Assembly: GCA_949361645.1 (NCBI GenBank)
Contig: OX442433.1
Span: 6,710,029-6,774,028 of the forward strand
Direction: 5' to 3'
DNA from: Spongilla lacustris
Lineage: Eukaryota; Porifera; Demospongiae; Spongillida; Spongillidae
Length of the DNA: 64,000 nt
Made by a program: the position numbers and the translations under genes
Shown here: piece by piece, positions 11,733 through 24,185 of the stretch
Position numbering within the stretch: position 1 is the first letter of the stretch
Layout: each line of letters opens with the position of its first letter
Notes under the pieces: model-generated
The model's database searches: none
The model's input: only the letters and a program-made list of their open reading frames with translations
Told to the model about the DNA's origin: nothing

Positions 11733-12789
11733 GACAGAGATGTTACTGTGTTGTACCCTGACCTCCAGGCAGCATGACTCCAGGCTGGAGTTGGACCTAC
11801 ATGAGGTTGTGCGCGAAAGTGACCCCGAGTTTAGCTCTGTTAATAGGTTGGTAGAGACCATCTCTGTACCAAAGCCAGGGACCCTTTCCTTCTGCCCCTG
11901 TACTGATGAGTGGAAGGTCATTCTCCTCCGCCACAAGAGGCAGTCCACCTTTGTGCTCGAAGACACTTTCCTGGTCACCATATCGGATGTGAAGGAATGC
12001 AAAGTAGACTGGGAGAATTATGGCAGAGAGAACCATGGTGAACTGCTGACAGTGAACCTAGAAGACTTCCATGACAGACACTGGGAACTAGAGGTACAGT
12101 GACAAATATTTGGTATTGGGAACGTCAGGTGTGTATATGTAGGCTTTGGTCTGTAGGCTATGGTCTGTACTGTAGGCTTTGAGAACCTGAGGTCTGTAGG
12201 CTTTGAAAACCTTAGGTTTGTAGGCTTTGAGAACCTGAGGTGTGTAGGCTTTGAGAACCTTAGGTTTGTAGGCTTTGAGAACCTGAGGTCTGTAGGCTTT
12301 GAGAACCTGAGGTCTGTAGGCTTTGAGAACCTGAGATCTGTAGGCTTTGAGAACGTGAGGTCTGTAAGAGTTTGGGGACATAGATATGCAGGCTTGTGTA
12401 ACTTGAGGTATGTATAGCCTTTGAGACCTTGAAAACTTTGTGGAACTTGAGGTGTGTAGGCTAACATTATTGACTTTGTACATGCTGGTGGAAGGCATTT
12501 TATTCATGGGAGGGGAACACGCAGTAGTATATTCCACTTATTTAACTGTTGTGAGCCATTTTTTTTGCAGCTGAACAGCATACTGTGGGAGTGTGCATTT
12601 GCCAAAGATGTTGGACACACCCCTGAGAAAGCTCTTTCGCTCTATATGGAGCACCCCACTGTTGATGCTGCATTGCTGGCCATGGTGCCACACCCTTGGG
12701 AACCAGAAAGCCTTGTCAGCCAACCTTACATCGAAAATGTTCTCCAGAAGGTGGACTGGTTGAGTGAACAGTTACAAAGTAGTTATTAG
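8483..12789 (+). CDS. CCCH-KH-TTM RNA-binding protein, paralog P2
   Basis: A nine-exon model (8483-8761, 9077-9157, 9220-9399, tentative 9664-9725, 9821-9928, 11088-11213, 11263-11511, 11769-12093, 12571-12789) gives about 542 aa in one frame. Residues 8-26 form a CCCH finger (C-x7-C-x5-C-x3-H). A KH-like unit follows ([12 protein letters not shown], then the 27-codon exon [16 protein letters not shown]...), so RNA binding is likely. The C-terminal half holds the Cet1-like triphosphatase motifs: KLEA-x-FGKK, KNERRAAx[18 protein letters not shown] and HWELE-LNSI. The first Glu of the ExE strand is replaced by Lys. The fourth exon is the weakest call, although its length and phases match exon 58529-58590 of P6. 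Introns carry GT tracts, G-runs and a 24-bp minisatellite. Confidence 0.7.
8815..9005. repeat. G-rich imperfect repeat in P2 intron 1
   Basis: Several runs of 5-23 G separated by CTTGTC/CTGTCC-type spacers (for example 8851-8873, 8932-8938 and 8957-8966). Four or more G-runs in close order could form a G-quadruplex on the plus strand or in the nascent transcript. Confidence 0.7.
9405..9530 (+). repeat. (GT)n microsatellite in P2 intron 3
   Basis: Pure then interrupted GT tract starting within ten bases of the donor at 9400. Confidence 0.9.
10422..10470. repeat. 11-bp tandem repeat
   Basis: About four copies of CATTATTAAAG within the large P2 intron between exons 9821-9928 and 11088-11213. 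The P1 intron lacks this expansion. Confidence 0.8.
11512..11730 (+). repeat. (GT)n microsatellite at a splice donor in P2
   Basis: Orthologous to 1525-1682. The GT tract begins at the donor after exon 11263-11511 and fills the intron up to the acceptor region near 11768. Confidence 0.9.
12130..12370 (+). repeat. 24-bp minisatellite in last intron of P2
   Basis: Eight or more copies of the unit also seen at 2088-2250. Array length differs between P1 and P2, so it has expanded or contracted since duplication. Confidence 0.9.
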
Positions 12790-13380
12790 TAATTATTAGT
12801 GACGTGTTACAGTTAGAATATAATGGATTTATGTGCATTAATATTTGGCCATAGTATAACCGTCAGTGAACAAAACAGCAGGTTGGTGGTTATCTGCTTT
12901 CTCAGCATTGTTGAATATCAAACAGGTGCCATCTTAACACTGAGAAAAATATGGCAATGCATGGGTTACCATGACTACATATACCTTTCTGAGAACCCTC
13001 AATGGTCAATATGCATATTAACATTTGCCGCCATTGCGATCAATGCAAACAGACCAAGACATGGAGAGGCTGATTCTGTCCTGCACATCAACAATTTCAT
13101 GCCAATGGGATGTTGTTCCAATGTTGTATCCCACACCCCTTTTCCCATGGTGATGGAGTCTTGTCTCCTTCCTTCCACACCATGTCCCATTCAAATTTAT
13201 ATAGGTAATATAATTATCCTGTTATATGTGATCATTAGCTCACACTTTTATATAGTCCCCACATGATTGGTGACATTGTTGCTGAAAAGTTTATATAACC
13301 ATCCATTCTTAATTGTCAGCCATTCAGACGTTGACACACATTTCTATTAATATCACAATGTTGAGTAAAAAAGTTCTATT
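12790..13380. other. P2 3' flank, duplicated segment
   Basis: Corresponds to 3012-3510 downstream of P1. A longer frame (12823-13266) is open but lacks domain or splice support and is not conserved as a frame in P1. No gene is called. Confidence 0.5.
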
Positions 13381-13383
13381 TAT

Positions 13384-13500
13384 AGCTCAGCTTGCTTTTC
13401 CTCCCACTTCTTTTCTGCTTGCAATTTCTCTGACCCGACCAAATTATTCAAATTTGCTTTTACCAGTGCCTTTGTAAGGTTTCCATAAGTGGAGTAGATA
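13384..13500 (-). pseudogene. Relic of death-domain exon 3' end
   Basis: The minus strand reads YSTYGNLTKALVKANLNNLV, then GSEKLQAEKKWEEKQAEL and stop. This is a diverged copy of the last 38 codons of the death-domain exon found at 13847-14282 and 3522-3926. The upstream part of the domain is missing, and 13500-13840 repeats P-gene flank sequence. It records a partial tandem duplication. Confidence 0.65.
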
Positions 13501-13846
13501 CCCTCTATGGCCAGTAAAGATCTATGGGCTGTGCATTAAAAACATTTGCTGCCATGCAAACCAAACCAAGACATGGAGGAGCTGCAAGGACATTATAAAT
13601 TCTGTCTTGCACATTAACAATTTCTTTCCAATGGGATGTTGTTCCAATGTCGTATCCACCCTGTCACATTCAACAATAATGTTACATATACTTAGCTACA
13701 GAAAATGAGATCATTAGCTCACACTTCTATATAACAACCTAGTGCCCCCACATGATTGGTGATATTGTTTCCAAAGAAATTATATATACAACCATGCATT
13801 CTTTATTATCACTTATTCCGACAAAAGGTTCTATTTATAGCCCAGC

Positions 13847-16800
13847 TTACTTCTCCTCCCACACCTTTTGTGCTTGCAACTTCACTGGCTCGACCAAATT
13901 ATTCAAATTTTCTTTTTCCAGTGCCTTTATAAGGTTTAAATAAGTGGCATTCAGGCCTTGTTCCTCTGTCCACCTGTAGAACACCTGATAACACATCTCC
14001 AGTTGGCCATTGCCTTGACAGTCCTTTTCAATGCTAGTGACTGTACTCTCTTCCACGTTCAGTCTGCGTCCAAGGAACTTCCAATCCTTCATTGCCAATC
14101 TGTGCAAGTCCAAGTCCCGTATACAAGCCATGCTCACAGTCATGTGTAACTCTGGAGATGTCTGCTTTGATGCCGAGTTGCTTTTTGCTGGGGGGCCATC
14201 TGGGGAACTGTGGAGCACCGCTGGGCTTGACTGCTGTCGAGCAGGTGGCTTTACAGGGGTGGTCTCCTGCGACTTAGGAGGACTGCATATGTGGGAATAG
14301 ATTACTAAATATGGGAATAGATTACTATGTGTGGGGATAGATTGCTGAATATGGGAATAGATTACTAAATATGGGAATAGATTACAATGTGTGGGGATAG
14401 ATTGCTAATATCAGTCTAGAGCACATGACTTATTAAATTTTATGGGCAAATGTCAACTCTACCTGTAAATGAGCTGCTCAAGTTCCTCAGGTGATCTGCA
14501 TGGTTTGGTACACTGCAATCCAGGCTTAACAACTATCAAATTGTCTATTTCTTTATATTGATTGCGGTAATCAATGAACGGCTTGTTATTGCAAATATGT
14601 ATAAATAGAAACAAAATTAATATCAACACTTTGCAGTTAAATAAAATACCTTCCACACAATAGGAGATATAGACAAGCACTTTGCACTTCCAACTATGTA
14701 CAGTCCACATTTCTGTCTGGACACAGCCACAACATGACGATGTTTGTCGCTTAGAAAGCCGATTTTATTCTTTTTATTGTTTCTTACTAGACTCAAAATG
14801 ATGACCCTTGACTCACGCCCCTGCCAATTACATGTAGCTGTCATTAAAGTACCTTACACCAGCCAGCAGTTGTGTTACCTGAAATTCATCCACTGTGTGC
14901 ACCTTCAGTTGTGACAAGTGTGTGGTGATTTTATGTGGTACTTGGGTATTAGATAAGAAATTGGATTTGTCCTTAAGAGCATCCTCAATGGCTTTCCTCT
15001 ACAGTAAATGAGCATTAAAAAAAATGATGGCTGATATACTTTCACCTACCTGTGCACGATATGGAGTTAGTACAGTGATGTCATCTTTGCCGATACTATC
15101 CTGGTCTCCACAGCTAAGTATCCACAGACAGAGGGCCACCACCATCTTGACCTCATGATCATTAGTGATCTGTCCTCCTCCATTACTGCTCTCTGGTTTA
15201 TCGTGGTCCCACCAGAACACAGAGGTTGCCATGCAACCGAGTTGTGAAATGTTCCCAACAATCTGTAACAGATCTTTACATGTAGCTGCAAAGTTTGGAC
15301 CAATACCATCAAACACATGCACATTACCTCCATATTAGACCGAAGTCTTTCAGTATTACTTTCTCTTTTCTGCTCCTTATAATGGTGGCCATACAGTCTC
15401 ACCATCTCAGGCCTCATCCTGCTCTGGTTCATCAGCAGGGTGTAGGGAAATTTATTCTCTACTAATCGTAAAAATAAGGAGGTGTCAAACTTAATGGCAT
15501 CTTCTTTTAAACGATTGCAGGCAATCTAAAAGAAAGAGTTGTTGCAATGTGGAAGAGACATCTTGCTTGATAAGGGTATATTTACCTTGGGTTTCAGCTG
15601 CATGTGGTCACCAATTAGAATTAAGTGCTTCACATGAGGAGTGAGAGATGCCAGAAGGTTGGACTCTAACACTTCAGCTGCCTCCTCTACAAACACTACA
15701 GCTGCTTTTAATTCATTCAGTAACTGTTGGTTGATAGCAGCCCCTGAGGTTGTCATGCCAACAACCTTTGAATGTTGCAATATGTCCAGCTGTGACTTTC
15801 GTTTTTCAGTCTACAAATACATGAATGACATTAGTGAGAGTTATTCCAAAACAAATTAACCTCAAATTTCTGCCGTAGTTTTTCATACTTTTTCATATAG
15901 TCTTTTAAACGTTCCATCGCCAATGTGTAGCCTGTTTTAACAGCCTGAGCTATCAGTTTCCTTCTATCAGCAGTACTAAGATCCCATACAGCATTGCAGG
16001 AGATGGTTTGCTCTAAAAAAAAGGTGTCATTAACCAGCACATGCTATATCATGTTTCCCTTACCTGAATCATTAAAATACTCTATATCTTCAAGTTTAAC
16101 AGTCATAGAACTGTCACATTCATCTTCGTCAAATTGCAGTCTCCTTTCATTTTCCTCCTCTTGCCTACTTTCATTCTCATCAATTTCATCCTCAATGCTC
16201 TGGTTTGGAATGGATTCTGTTATACTGCTTCTTGGAATTTGGATTTGGTCCACAATATCCCCCGTCCACAAATCCCATGCACATTGAAGAGCTCCTGTCA
16301 GCTCTATTTGTTTCTTCATTTCAGCTTCTCCCATCATTGCCTCTCCCTAATGGGATGCCTATAAGTAACACACATACACTTACATACACACTCACACACC
16401 TTCAAGACTAGCTTAAGACAGTCCTCTGGATAACTCTTCAGACTACCTTCAACCTCCTTGGACAGCTTCATTGGGCCTTTCAGCAAAAGGGACTTCAACC
16501 ATTCCTTTGTCATGTATTCTCTGCAGTTTTCCAAACTTAGTTTACTTTTTTCCACCATATCTTTGCTTGCTTCAATAATTCTTAATAAAGTAACAATAAT
16601 AATAATAAGTTACATCTTAATCATCAGGCCTACCTTTGGTTCATTGAGTGCAGCTGCCTCTTTAGTTTCTTGTTCCTCTCAGTCTCTTTGGCTCTAACCT
16701 TTGTGCTTAACAACAGAGGGGTCACTGCAGGATTACCATCTGTGCTATGATAAGAGCCAACTCAACCACATCATCTGATTTTACACCACATTCCAAACAT

Positions 16801-19196
16801 TTCTCCAAAAAATGATCAAGAGCCTTGTTCCTGTAGGCCATAATTAAAATTGGTGCATTCTTTGGAAGACTGCTTAGTGATAGGAACAGTTGCATTAGCT
16901 TAACCCCAACATAGGTCTTGCCAGTTCCTGGAGGACCCTAGAAGAAAATCATATCTCCATATGAATTGACTGGAAAATGTCTTACTTGTATTAGTGATAT
17001 AGGTGTGGTTAGACTTTGGTAGATTGCATCCATTTGGCTTTCATCTACACACATCAGGGGGAGTGCAATCTTCTTCAGGTCAGCTACCAACCTCTTCCCC
17101 AGCCCATCATTCTCCCCAGTCTTGAAGAGGGGTCCTGGGTCTACCTCTGTCTCTGATGTGATGAGATTACATTTGCTCTTTGGGGATGGAGCAGGGCACA
17201 AAAAGTCATCTCTAAAACAGATAGCCAAAAGAAAGGCATAATATGTACTGTGTAGAAGTATACAGCACAAAACCTTTCTCTTACAGGAAGTGAAGTTGGC
17301 TCAAGTCTAGTACTTTCAGAGCATCAAGGACTGGTTGGTATGCTCTGAAGAAGGCTGGACTCTCAACAGCCACAATGCTCTTTGACCTTCGAAGCTGCTC
17401 CATACACTCCTCATCAGGCAGGGTGTTGAAATCCGAGCACAGCTGCACATCAACAGTTCCCTACACAAATCAGCATAAGGTACAATTAATAAACCCTGAC
17501 ACACATGAATAAAATAATGTTTATACGTGATTGCAATGCATATGTGCATGGGCTGACCTCCTTGGTCTGCTTTCCTTGTGTTGTGCTACATGTAACTTTG
17601 CCCAACATTTCAACGGTTCCCCAGACTAGATCCTTCTCAAATTTTCCATCCAGACTTATGCAAAGAAGGTTTCCATGTGTCAGGCAGGGTGGATCATCTT
17701 CTTGAGGGGCTTGTTTAATAATGCCTTTGAACCTAAACCTATATAGAACTGGCTTTGGAGATGAAGGAATTAGTTCAGTAAATGTCATTTGATAGTAGCT
17801 GTCATCAACCTTGCCATTGCCTGCCTTAAGTCTGGCAATTTTCTCACAAAGTGGGTAATAGCAGTCTGCTCTCAGGAGAGAGAAGTAGGTGTGGCCATAT
17901 TCCAGTGCTGAACTGTACGCTTGTTTCACCTTTGGAAGGTGAAACTTTGGCTTTGAATCTTCAAAAACTTTAATAATCTTCTGGAACTCTTCATTACTGG
18001 GGATAGTGGGAAGATGGTGCCATGTTTGGGGTGTGGCCTCAACAGGAGCTGTTGGCACGCAGTGGGCATCTACTAAGGACACAATCAAAGATTGCATCAG
18101 ATTCATCAGATCTACTTTTTGTTTTGTGACCAACACCTGTCCCATCTCTATTATGGTATTGGCCAGTAGGTGATTATTATCATTTTTCATTCTTACTGCA
18201 TCACACAGTAGGCCAACTGCCATGGACAGAATACTGTCCTCCTCAACAGTGTATATGTTGGCACTATGCACCTTAGCAATATCGAGCACAAATTGAGATC
18301 CAGAGAGCAAAGCTACCAAGCCAAGCTTGTCCTTATGGACCGCAACAACCTCAGGAGAGGTAGTACATATGTTATATATGGTGAGTATTTCAGTGTAAAG
18401 ATGGCTGTAAAGCGTTTGTTCATTGATTGTAGATGTCCAAGGGGCAGGCCAGTCCAATAACCTTGCAAGGCACTCAAGAGGCTTATCCCTATATTGTAGC
18501 AGCCACTCTAAATATCGCTCAACAAAGTCCTTCTTCAGACAGCTGTTGTACCTGGTGACCTGTAGGGTACCAGGAGCTATGGACTGGTCTGAAGTGGCAG
18601 GACTAAAGCAGACTTCATCTCCAATGTGCAGCGGATAGGTGCCAAGCTGTGAATCCACTTGCATTGGGGATGTCCAATCAAACAGATGACCTCTTGCGGG
18701 TACAATGATTTGACCATTCTTTTTTATAGGATTATTCGTTACTGCCCCCTTCCACCCGGCTCCACTGGTCTTCCAAAGCTCTGTGATTACCCCCTCGAGA
18801 ATGGGAGGGTCATCACATGACTCACTGGAACTTGGAATAGTATCCACTGAAGGTAAAATGGCGCCATCAGGACCTAGGTAGTCAGAAAACAAACGTTCCA
18901 TCTGCTTTTTGTCACTAGTCAACTTTTTGATGTTCTCTGTCTTTTTAAGAGCTACTTTCAACAGTTCCAGTCGCATATTTAGGCAACTCGGATGAATTGC
19001 TCCTTTAATACCGTCAGGACAGTGTACTGTTTTGCCGCACACTAGGAGACAGCCGCGCCCATAACAGGGGATCTTCCACGAGTGAAGACAATTTATTTTT
19101 GTGGGAGGTGATTTTCAATCCCTTCACTTCGGGGGAGTCAGGATAGCACTCTACCAAGAGCTTCGCCACCCGGCCTTCGATAGTGTGTTCGGACAT
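13847..19196 (-). CDS. ZNFX1-like SF1 RNA helicase fused to a C-terminal death domain, copy A (frameshifted)
   Basis: Fourteen exons: 19196-17558, 17460-17285, 17211-16986, 16937-16634, 16580-16400, 16346-16064, 16012-15861, 15810-15586, 15525-15328, 15262-15050, 14998-14879, 14820-14650, 14581-14463 and 14282-13847, about 1,480 codons. The helicase core shows GPPGTGKT (Walker A), VVFVEEAAEVLE, LIGDHMQLKPK, NQSRMRPE, a VDEFQ-GRES junction and VAVSRQKCGLYIVG, as in the ZNFX1 family of antiviral/small-RNA helicases. The exon ending EELEQLIY closes in phase 2 and joins the next exon in frame, giving a death domain (DWKFLGRRL...VFYRWTEEQ...NATYLNLIKALEK). ZNFX1's cysteine-rich fingers are not seen. 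Lesions: a frameshifting indel near 19022-19035 and a one-base deletion near 16763, relative to copy B. It may be a recent pseudogene or contain assembly errors. Confidence 0.8.
14290..14405. repeat. About 22-bp tandem repeat in last helicase intron
   Basis: Five to six diverged copies of a unit containing GGGAATAGATTACTA. They sit in the intron that separates the last helicase exon from the death-domain exon, next to its acceptor at 14283. Confidence 0.85.
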
Positions 19197-21270
19197 GGCT
19201 TCGTTTCTGGAACGATTTTGTCAATCGCACGATCCAATAATTTGAGTGAATCTGTTTCATGACGTATGACAAAGTAATTAACCGTACGTACGTAGGGCGT
19301 CCCTCTCAGTCCAAGCCGGGGTCTGCCCTAGCTGCTTTTTTGATGTGGTGCTGTTTTATGACTCATCTCCGCACATTCCTCGCCGATTAACAACTTTTCA
19401 CGCAAGCGCAGTCTAGATCGATATCCTCGTACTAGATGAGTAGTAATGATGTATCGTTGTGTGCTAAACTCACTGGCTCATGCGATCAGCATCAAGCGCG
19501 CGTCGTAGTACACCATTAAAAGAGCTCGTTTAAGCTAACCTGCCTCATTGTCCACAGCTGCTTAAAACGTTATCGATCTATCATGTGTGCGTGCCGGCCT
19601 CGCGGTTTCACGAGTGTAACGTTCTAACATCTGATCAGGCCCGTACGCAGGTTTTCAGGTGGGTGGTGCAGTTATTTGATTAAAGGGACCAGCCAGCATG
19701 CATGTGCTGGTTCCAAATGTTGAAGTTACTTCGTCTGCTAAAATACTGCAAAATTTTAGCTGTTTTAATCACTTGTACAATCTCAAATCGAGAGTATGAA
19801 GTCATTAAAACGGGACCCGCTTCTAACGGGACTCCTATCAATCGGATCGCTTAGCTCTTTGTCATCATCGAACAAGCAGTCAGAAACAAGCAGTTTCGTG
19901 ATGCCATAAAACCGCGTGGTTGTGGAGAACAAAACACTTGTCTAAACTCGTACCCAGTCCCACCGTATTTCTCGTTGTTGTTCTTGACCACGCCACACCA
20001 ATAGCTTCAGAATAAATTCATTGGCATTTTCGCTTCAGTGGTCAAAAAGTATCGAGGCTACATTGTATATATCGGTGGTTGTGTTAGCAAATGAGGCATC
20101 CTGTATCTGACAGGACTCAAAACGATCAAATAGTTTAGAACTTGGTCATATTTTGCTCCAGTAGCCTTCACCTATTAGTTGTAATTAACCTATTATACAG
20201 TGAAATTGTGGCACGTATCCGGTTTGGGCACTAGCACTAAATATCTAGCTAGAACTAACCGGTGAGGGCATCACCGAAACCTCGAGCCTAAACAAAACTT
20301 TAAAGAGGCAACGATACAACGAAAAATCAGCAGCCATAATTCCATCGCTTCTCCTGCGAAAAGAATGCGATTCCAAGAACGCACGACCGATCGCGACAGC
20401 CAAACGTGCTGCTGGAAAAATGCTACCGCAGGGGTAATAGGCTTGGAAAGCTACTAAACCCAAAAGGTACGTTCGAATTCGACTGAGTGCATGATACAAT
20501 ATTGAAGTATTTGGGTTAGATGTACATCAGTTGTCCCTTGACAGCCTTGTGTTGTGGTATTATCATAAAAACCTTTGTATTCTTTTACATTGATGTGTGG
20601 CTATACAAGACTCTACAACTTATTTTTAAACAGTCGCGTTACAAGCAGAAGCGCTAGGGCTGTTCTAAAAACTATAGCAGTATTTTTAGAGGTCAGATTC
20701 ATTGACATTGTGCACTTGGGAAAACTGTTAGTGACCTTGCCCTGTCATCAATAAAAAAGGTCTGCCCAGGTCAATTAACAGTTTTAACATGGCTTCTGTT
20801 TATCAAGTAGAGATTTCCATGTAGGTGTTTTGTAGATACATGATTTTGTGAGTAATTGTACTTTCATTGCATGTCTTCATTTTCTGTACCTATTAGCTTC
20901 TCCCTGTATGAACCAAAAAAACCATACTGAGGGAATATAAAGGTAGCTTCAAAAAGGCTATTGTAAGGAATAGCATACTGTTAAATGGGCTAAATGATGC
21001 CTTTTGCAAAATCCATCCATGGTTAGCACAAAAGGTCAGCTGTTTATGAAGTTAGTGCAGGTGCATTGCTTAACAAGGCACTGAGCACGCATAGAAAAAA
21101 ATAGGTGAATTTCTACATGATATTCGTGCTATTGATGCAATCAAAATCACAGAACCTTTCTTTTGTGATGCCTCTTACAACCACATAGGGAAGCTTGGTA
21201 CTCTAATGGTAGGTGGTGGACGAGATACCTGCATACCCTTATGTACCCTACTCCTCCCCTTTCCTACTAC
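19197..21270. other. Copy A upstream region and intergenic sequence; no gene seen
   Basis: The first 500 bp are richer in CpG than the surroundings (for example 19275-19300 and 19495-19620), which fits a promoter for the minus-strand helicase. The short minus frame at 20245-20499 has no motif support. Nothing else is recognised. Confidence 0.4.
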
Positions 21271-21425
21271 CATGGGCGCCCCCAGCATTTCTGGAAGGGT
21301 GGGGCTAGGATTGGGTAAGGGGGTGCCACTTGACAGCCAAATATTACTATGGGGGTGTTGTACGCCTTCAGCCGATTCAGCCAGGGGGGGGGGGGGGGGC
21401 ATGGCCACCCCTGGGGATGCCCATG
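21271..21425. mobile_element. Short terminal-inverted-repeat element (155 bp)
   Basis: The ends are imperfect inverted repeats, CATGGGCGCCCCCAG on the left and the complement of CATGGGCATCCCCAG on the right. A 17-bp G-run lies inside. Similar sequence CCCTACTCCTCCCCT lies on both sides, so the insertion may sit within a local duplication. No coding capacity. Confidence 0.55.
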
Positions 21426-22016
21426 ACCTATTATCCCTACTCCTCCCCTTACCTACTATTTCCCTGGTGCATGGAGTGAGGTGACCTCAATGGTCATGTA
21501 TGTGATGACCCTGATACACTACTGCCAGAGTATGAAACATATCTGCATGGATACTGTTTACAAGTTGAGTTGACACAGATCACCTTTAATTTACAGAACA
21601 CTGTAATAAAGGAAGAGATGGTGGACACACCTGTTGCTGTCATATCAAGAGAGCAGGAGAGAGTAAAAGTTTCACTGGTATCAGTACTAGTACTGAGTAT
21701 AATGTACTGAACAATATGTATCATCCATGGCTGAGTTATGACATGTAGATATACATGATTACTATGTAAATGACATATATACCACGTTCAAATCGTAGCT
21801 AAGTGATCAGTGTTTCTCTATGGTATCATAATTGCAACGTCAGACGCTATTATTTAATGGTCCTTTTTACATTTTAAAATGCAAAGTACTCTCTTTCCAC
21901 TATTGGGGTATATAAGATTAATAGTGATGAAATGTCTGTTGCTAAATGAATATATTTAGATGTAGATCTAGCGTGACTGTTGAAAGCATCCATTTATGAA
22001 TAGAAAGCAATGAAAC

Positions 22017-22311
22017 AAGTAAATAAAAACATTCTCTATGAGAACGTTGGTGGTATATAGGATTTGAAGGCAATAGTGGTATAAAAAGCAGGGAAACTAG
22101 GGTTGAATGATAAGGAAAAACGAAATAGTCCTATATTTAGCACATTCATGAACAATGCATTGTCCTACAATGTGTGCTGGACTTAATATAGGACTATTTC
22201 GTTTTTCCTTATCATTCAACCCTTAATTGTTTCCCTTCCTTTTTACACCACCATTGCCTTCAAATCTTATATACCGCCAACTTTCTCATAGAGAATGTTT
22301 TTATTTACTTG
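22017..22311. mobile_element. Fold-back MITE (295 bp palindrome)
   Basis: The left arm begins CAAGTAAATAAAAACATTCT and the right arm ends with its complement. The two arms of about 120 bp pair nearly throughout around a short centre near 22140-22190. No ORF. A related, disrupted copy flanks the palindrome at 40380-41395. Confidence 0.85.
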
Positions 22312-22559
22312 TAAGACAATAATATAATTAATAATAAACGCGATAATACAGGATAACATAATAAAATAAGTAACTACCTAATCTAAGCAGTGTATATGTC
22401 CGGGGCAAAGCATCTAGACAGCATAGCAGTGGTATTTGCTTTAACTAGGTTAAGATTTAGCCTGCCATAAAGGCTATTGAGGACAGCTGCCTTTGCCTTG
22501 TTGGAACTGGTTGCTAGGCAAGAGGCCAGACGCGACAATGACTCCATGGCTTCAGCACC

Positions 22560-24185
22560 CCAAGCACCATAAGCTTATACAAGCATGGGGACACAGACCC
22601 ACCCAAGCTCCCTACACTTACCATCATTTGCCTCATGCTTGCTCAGCTCAGTAGCTCTTCCGGCTGCACCAGCTGTGACTCCCACTTCCAACAAAATATT
22701 TAAATAGAGCGGTGAGGTCACAGATAGGTCAACGGCCGCTGGCTTGCCCACAGACCAGTTGGGTACCAGCATGTCAGCTGGGCAGGAGTGGCTATGGTCA
22801 CGGGTGAGGTTGCTTCCTGCCTCCACCTTAACACTCAAGTGGACCCTGCGACAGGCCTCCGCTAGGGTGTCTAGGAGTTTATTGTGGCAGGAGACAATGT
22901 CACCACCCCAATGGCCAAGGGGGTTGAGCACACTCCCTGGATGTCAAGGCTCAGCCACCTCTCGATGGCTACCTGAAATTCTGATGGCTCCAGATGGAGG
23001 CCAAGCCCCTCAGAGGGTATAACTGAGATCCATGAGGCAGCATGTGGGGAAGAGACTGAAAGCAGGCGAGCTCTATCTGCGGGGGAGGAGTTCTCTAAGA
23101 GCAGATTGAAACGGTGGTTGTCCTCTTTTGTGGATAGCATCTTTTGGTGGAAGGGTGATGTCAACACATCCTCTACACAGACTGCATCAGAAGTTGGAAC
23201 AAGGGAGTTGAATGCCTCTACTGCTTGTTTAAGGTGTTGTTGAGAGGACGTACTAAAACTAGATGAGCTCAGGGATGCAATATACGCTGCTGGTGAGTGA
23301 CGAGAAATCAGTAGAGCATAAACCAAGGCCAAGGCCACCCCTACTCAAACCAAGCTCTGCCTGCTGCCAGGCCTGATCAGAGGTGTCAACAGCAGTGCAA
23401 CCTGAGAAGCAACTGCGTATGTCAAGATCAAAGGCCTTAAGGGCTGACATAGCTTGGGAGGGTGGAGTATCACGGGCAAGGTGAGCCATCTTGCAGAAAC
23501 CTGCACACTGCTGAAGAAGTGAAAATGCCACGTGTGGATCAACTGATCCAACTTCTTCAAGTTGCAACAACAGAGCTTTAGCCTCCCCATGCTTCCCTGA
23601 AATAAAGGCAGAACAGAATGCTTGGTCACCAATGGGAATGCCCAGAATAACCAAATTGGGACAGTTGGATCCTTTCATAGCTGGTGGAAATGAGCTGATG
23701 TCACTACGGCTGAAGATCTCACATTTAGGGATGTTTATGATGAGACCCAGAGAAGGACCTTGATCCTGAATAATGGTGAGGGCTCTGAGAACCGCTAATC
23801 TGGGACCTGCTAACACACCATCATCCAGATACCAGGCATGGTAGGACAAGTCTGCACAAACTCCACTGGATGTGATTTTTGAAACCAGGATGTTCAGAAC
23901 CAGGGAGAAAAATGGAGGGCCTAGAGGGTCACCCTGCTGAACCCCTTGCTCCGAACGCAGGCAACCTAACGGGTGCCACAGGATGGGATGCTGACTATAA
24001 CACCAACTGGCCCATGGAAGCAGCTCAGGGAAGTGAGTGCTACACTCAGAGAGCAGAGCCTGATGTGAGACCATGTTGAAAGCGTTCTTCATGTTCACCT
24101 TCAGAACCACACAATCATCACCAAGCCAGTGGTTCTCAATACATGCTCTCAAACCGTGTGTGATCTTTTCTGCTCCAAACAATAA
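22560..24185 (-). mobile_element. 5'-truncated, frameshifted non-LTR-type retroelement
   Basis: The frame 24182-23259 encodes reverse transcriptase palm and thumb: VVLKVNMKNAFN, QGVQQGDPLGPPFFSL and the catalytic YLDDGVL box. It continues after a frame change in 23338-22871 and after another in 22931-22575. The last section (LTRDHSHSCPADMLV...KPAAVDLSVTSP) has a PAD...AxD spacing that could be a restriction-like endonuclease. Two frame changes and absence of the N-terminal part indicate a dead copy. A more decayed relative lies at 38279-40125. Confidence 0.75.

Noticed and set aside
20245..20499. 84-codon minus-strand frame upstream of helicase copy A
   Set aside because: No domain, no splice context, no counterpart upstream of copy B.
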